A stretch of DNA of 64,000 bases from Mesoplasma sp. JKS002658 (GTDB lineage Bacteria > Bacillota_I > Bacilli_A > Mycoplasmatales > Mycoplasmataceae): the NCBI RefSeq assembly GCF_023566355.1, contig NZ_JAKNSW010000002.1, positions 151,559-215,558 on the forward strand. The letters run 5' to 3'. Shown here piece by piece: positions 61,714 through 64,000 of the stretch (position 1 is its first letter; every line of letters begins with the position of its first letter). The notes below the pieces were generated by a model. The model worked only from the letters and a program-made list of their open reading frames with translations, searched no databases and was not told where the DNA came from. Position numbers and translations under genes: made by a program.

Positions 61714-62133
61714 ATGAAAAAATTTTTAGTGATGCTTAATGTTTTTGGTTTAAGTCGTATTACCATTCCTAATATCTTTTCTTCTTCCACCATTAGTTTA
61801 AATTCTGATAATGTAATTCTAACTATTGATCATAAAAGTGCAGTCGTTGATTTGACTTATTCTCAGGCAGAAAAACTTGCTTTGTGTACAAAAGATAGCA
61901 ATGGTATTTATCAAAAAGGACGAACTTTTAATCAAAGTATTGATGCGCAAGGATTAGTAGATGGTGTTTTAATTTCTGCTTTACTTTCTCCTCCAGACCT
62001 TAATGGTCGGGTACGATTAGTGATTAGTACCACCAGAGCTATGAAAAAACCATCAAAAGTAACCTTTAAATTTGGTACTCAAAGTCTAACGATTAAAGAA
62101 TTGCATCTTGATTGAAAATTTGAACAAAATTAA
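61714..62133 (+). CDS. Secreted protein related to lipoproteins but without lipobox Cys
   Basis: A 139-residue protein with an N terminus like the lipoprotein signals of this genome (KKFLVMLNVFGLSRITIP) but no cysteine where the lipobox should be (NIFSSSTIS), so it is not expected to be lipidated. The mature part has one domain with beta-type pattern (VRLVISTTRAMKKPSKVTFK). The pattern, SYxxAE-like start and 'V.F.....SL.I' end, resembles single repeats in the lipoprotein at 63355. AGAAAGGA lies 12 bases before the ATG; TTG 61708 is an alternative. One TGA is Trp. Confidence 0.62.
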
Positions 62134-62176
62134 GGACATCTTAAAAAAGAAGGCTCTTGCTTAAAACTTCAAAAAT

Positions 62177-62213
62177 TAAAAAAAGTTAAGAAAAAAATCT
62201 TAACTTTTTTTAT
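62177..62213. terminator. Terminator
   Basis: AAAAGTTAAGA pairs with TCTTAACTTTT, with A and T tracts. Confidence 0.88.
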
Positions 62214-62558
62214 CTTGTTGATAACTTTATTTGACTGTTTATTTATACAGGCTTTTTTATTTTTTCAAACTATTTGTTCGCTGTGGTCGAAACAAAAACT
62301 TTTAAAAACTATATTCTTTTCAAGTTAATTTTTTTATAATCAAAGCAAGAAGTAAACATCCGAAAACTTTGCTTCTGCTTTTAATGAAAAGTTCACTAGT
62401 AGTGGTTTTCTAGTTTTTGCACTTATGGATGAAGTGCAAAGAATTACTAATAAACTTTAATAAAGTTATCAAAGAAAGAATAGATTAACATCGTCTCATC
62501 CTAACCCTTCCAAGTCAGGATTACACTTAGCCTTTAACAACCCAACCCAATCAAATTA

Positions 62559-62592
62559 TTAGTTCTCAACTACTGCTTTAGTTGAGAACTAA
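62559..62592. repeat. 14-bp perfect hairpin
   Basis: TTAGTTCTCAACTA (62559-62572) and TAGTTGAGAACTAA (62579-62592) around CTGCTT. No T-run on either side, so not a standard terminator. Confidence 0.8.
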
Positions 62593-63098
62593 TGGTCAAT
62601 TAAATAATTTTTATAAGTAATAAAATTTTTAAAAGATAATTCAAAAGGTTAAATTTTCGACTATTGTTAGTTAAACTTACTTTCTTAGTTTAGTAAGCAA
62701 GATCACGCTAGCTTAATAGTCATTTTTTAACCATAATTAATTTTTTGGTGAGCAATCAGTTTAAGTCATCTTTTTAATTATCATTAGACTTATTTTCAAT
62801 CAATTCTAAACAATCAGAAGTTTGGGTAGTAATTAATCTTTAAGTAGTTTCATTTGATTAATAATAGCCATGTTTAAAGATTTGCGTGTTTACTGTCTAA
62901 ATGTTTTAGGAAACATAAGTCATATAAAATTAGCACAAACTTAATTTTAAAGTTCTTAAACTTTCACCTTTTGAAAAATGACTTGGTTCTGCAAAAGAAA
63001 AACAATTCGTCTTGATGTTTTATTCTTTTTGGAAACTAATTAAATAAAAGATATTTTCAAAATTATTGTTTCTGTCAAACGTTGAAATATTTTTAACC

Positions 63099-63134
63099 AA
63101 AACCCCAGTTATTAACCCTGACTGGGGTTTTATT
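63099..63134. terminator. Strong terminator in the gene-poor region
   Basis: AAAACCCCAGT (63099-63109) pairs with ACTGGGGTTTT (63121-63131). It is unusually GC-rich for this sequence and has no gene directly before it, hinting at a transcribed non-coding RNA upstream. Confidence 0.8.
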
Positions 63135-63206
63135 ATGGCAAAAATCAAGTCATGATTCAGGGGTAAAAATGACATTTTAAGAAAGCGATAATTTCTTCTT
63201 AAAAGA

Positions 63207-63235
63207 TTGACACCTTATGGATATAGATATATAAA
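63207..63235 (+). promoter_or_regulatory. Promoter of the terminal lipoprotein gene
   Basis: Consensus TTGACA (63207-63212), a 17-base spacer and TATAAA (63230-63235). It leaves a leader of about 110 nt before the ATG, with possible small stems (AGTC/GACT near 63318-63334). Strong expression is expected. Confidence 0.85.
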
Positions 63236-63354
63236 TACTGTGGTGTGAGTTTGTCAAAAGAGCATCCGATTTATCTTTGGAGGCAAACATTCTTTTTTGG
63301 CGACCACTCTAATAGAGTCTCTTAAAAGACTATAGGAAAGAAGGATAAATAATA

Positions 63355-64000
63355 ATGAGAAAAATTTTATCAGTTTTAGCAGCGATAGGATTAACTTCGA
63401 CTGCTGCAAGTGCTGTGGTTGCTTGTGGGAACAAAGATAGTTCTGAAGTAACCAAAACAGATTTAAGTTCAGTGCCGATGATTAAAGCGCTTGAAAGCAA
63501 ATTGACGATTAATGGTACTGCAGATATGGGAGTGGATGATGCCTATGCTTCATTTTCAAACATTTCTGGTGTTAAAGAAGCTTTAGCGTTTGTTAATTTG
63601 GGAGAAGCAGATTTTGAATTTGTTCTTACTGTACCAAGTTATGTTGCAGATGGTTCATTAAAGATTACAGTTAAAAGTGAGAATTCTAAATACTCAGGAA
63701 GTCTTAATGTAAAAATTAGCCAGCTTGTAAAAGCAGAATTAAGTTCTGTATCAGGATTGATCACAACAATCAGTGGTAGTTCAGACATGAATGAAACTAA
63801 TGTTCTTAACACTTTCTTAGCAGTCGAAGGTAATCAAGGATTGCAAGGTGAAGTTGAGGTTAAAGCTGGTAGTTTTGAAGCTCCAGGAACTGAAACAGAA
63901 GGTTCATTTATTCTTGAAGCCATTGCAGGTAACCATAAATATACTGGATCTATTACTGTGGTTATTGAAAAATTGAGTGACAACAGCACAAAAGTCAAGT
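63355..64000 (+). CDS. Repeat-containing surface lipoprotein (cut by window end)
   Basis: The first 215 residues of a lipoprotein. The signal RKILSVLAAIGL ... ASAVVAC ends in a lipobox Cys near residue 24. The mature part consists of repeats of about 85-90 residues: the first runs from DLSSVPMIKALESKLTIN to the KYSGSLNVKI motif, the second from AELSSVSGLITTISGS to HKYTGSITVVI. The layout, lipid anchor plus tandem beta-rich repeats, recalls spiralin and related Spiroplasma surface lipoproteins; direct homology cannot be shown here. A strong promoter and AAAGAAGGA precede the ATG. The end lies beyond the window. Confidence 0.8.
   Translation, partial: MRKILSVLAAIGLTSTAASAVVACGNKDSSEVTKTDLSSVPMIKALESKLTINGTADMGVDDAYASFSNISGVKEALAFVNLGEADFEFVLTVPSYVADGSLKITVKSENSKYSGSLNVKISQLVKAELSSVSGLITTISGSSDMNETNVLNTFLAVEGNQGLQGEVEVKAGSFEAPGTETEGSFILEAIAGNHKYTGSITVVIEKLSDNSTKVK

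Larger units (their letters stand above)
62134..63354. other. Long gene-poor region with hairpins
   Basis: 1.2 kb with no coding frame of note on either strand. It contains a terminator (62177-62213); a TATAAT near 62334; a 9-bp hairpin TTTGCACTT/AAGTGCAAA near 62417-62441; a small stem near 62456-62470; a 14-bp perfect hairpin (62559-62592); a strong terminator at 63099-63134; and the promoter of the last lipoprotein. No tRNA, RNase P, tmRNA or SRP RNA consensus was recognised. Confidence 0.6.

Noticed and set aside
62134..63354. RNase P RNA, tmRNA, SRP RNA or tRNA in the gene-poor stretch
   Set aside because: None of the core sequences (for example GAGGAAAGTCC or a CCA-ending acceptor stem) could be found on either strand.
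1..64000. CRISPR array, IS element or prophage
   Set aside because: No regularly spaced repeats, transposase or phage structural genes were seen; the single recombinase is tied to the inverted repeats.

Overview
The window comes from a low-GC mollicute that reads UGA as tryptophan. Almost every long gene contains in-frame TGA codons at conserved Trp positions (ptsI, trpS, argS, opp genes, rsmI, rplT, der). Lipoprotein signals of the form KILSVLAAIGL...ACG, T-rich promoters with TATAAT boxes and 17-base spacers, and the gene content point to the Spiroplasma/Entomoplasma/Mesoplasma branch, most likely Spiroplasma. All gene coordinates below assume this code (table 4). No rRNA, tRNA, IS element or CRISPR array was seen.

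Layout. 1-344 is the 3' end of thrS. 377-3701 is an accessory island between thrS and ptsI. It holds a tyrosine recombinase, a C5-cytosine DNA methyltransferase inside a segment bounded by perfect 28-bp inverted repeats, the detached 3' end of that methyltransferase beyond the right repeat, and a putative exported protein. The repeat lies in frame inside the methyltransferase reading frame. Inversion of 1205-2592 would join the 5' part to the 3' part and restore motifs IX and X. This is a predicted phase-variable methylation switch, shown here in the truncated (OFF) state, and it is the main discovery of the window.

3830-13905 holds ptsI, infC-rpmI-rplT behind an L20-type leader, glpF with altered NPA boxes, trpS, nadK, an RNase J paralogue without the catalytic histidines, and a lipoprotein with an ATT start followed by a remnant of a second copy. 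14041-24894 is an oligopeptide ABC transporter: oppA1, then oppB-C-D-F-oppA2 behind a structured leader. 25291-31874 carries a motor-less FtsK-gamma protein, two unknown proteins, uvrC, greA, rsmI and a small His/Asp-rich protein. 32037-33026 is rplU-prp-rpmA, where Prp would trim the L27 N terminus. 33042-35764 has a HAD phosphatase, a membrane J-domain protein and an aldo/keto reductase.

36053-41031 is the classic rpsB-tsf...pyrH-frr translation cluster, split by a membrane protein and by a TPP-riboswitch-controlled ThiT-like transporter. 41271-48661 contains argS, a large MFS-like membrane protein, small membrane proteins, and guaA-guaB behind a promoter plus attenuator-like terminator. 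48866-51060 is scpA-scpB-rluB; a deoxynucleoside kinase, a YebC-family regulator, membrane proteins and ppa follow. 54195-55881 encodes two multi-pass proteins, the second resembling an ECF S component. 56665-59992 is the conserved cmk-der-gpsA-hup block. 60085-61583 has a DnaD-like protein, recU and gpsB. The window ends with a long gene-poor, hairpin-rich stretch (62134-63354) and a repeat-containing lipoprotein cut by the window edge.

Together the genes describe an auxotrophic, wall-less bacterium that imports peptides, glycerol, thiamine and probably other cofactors, with several autoregulated translation operons. Its surface lipoproteins and DNA methylation are probably the most variable parts of this stretch.
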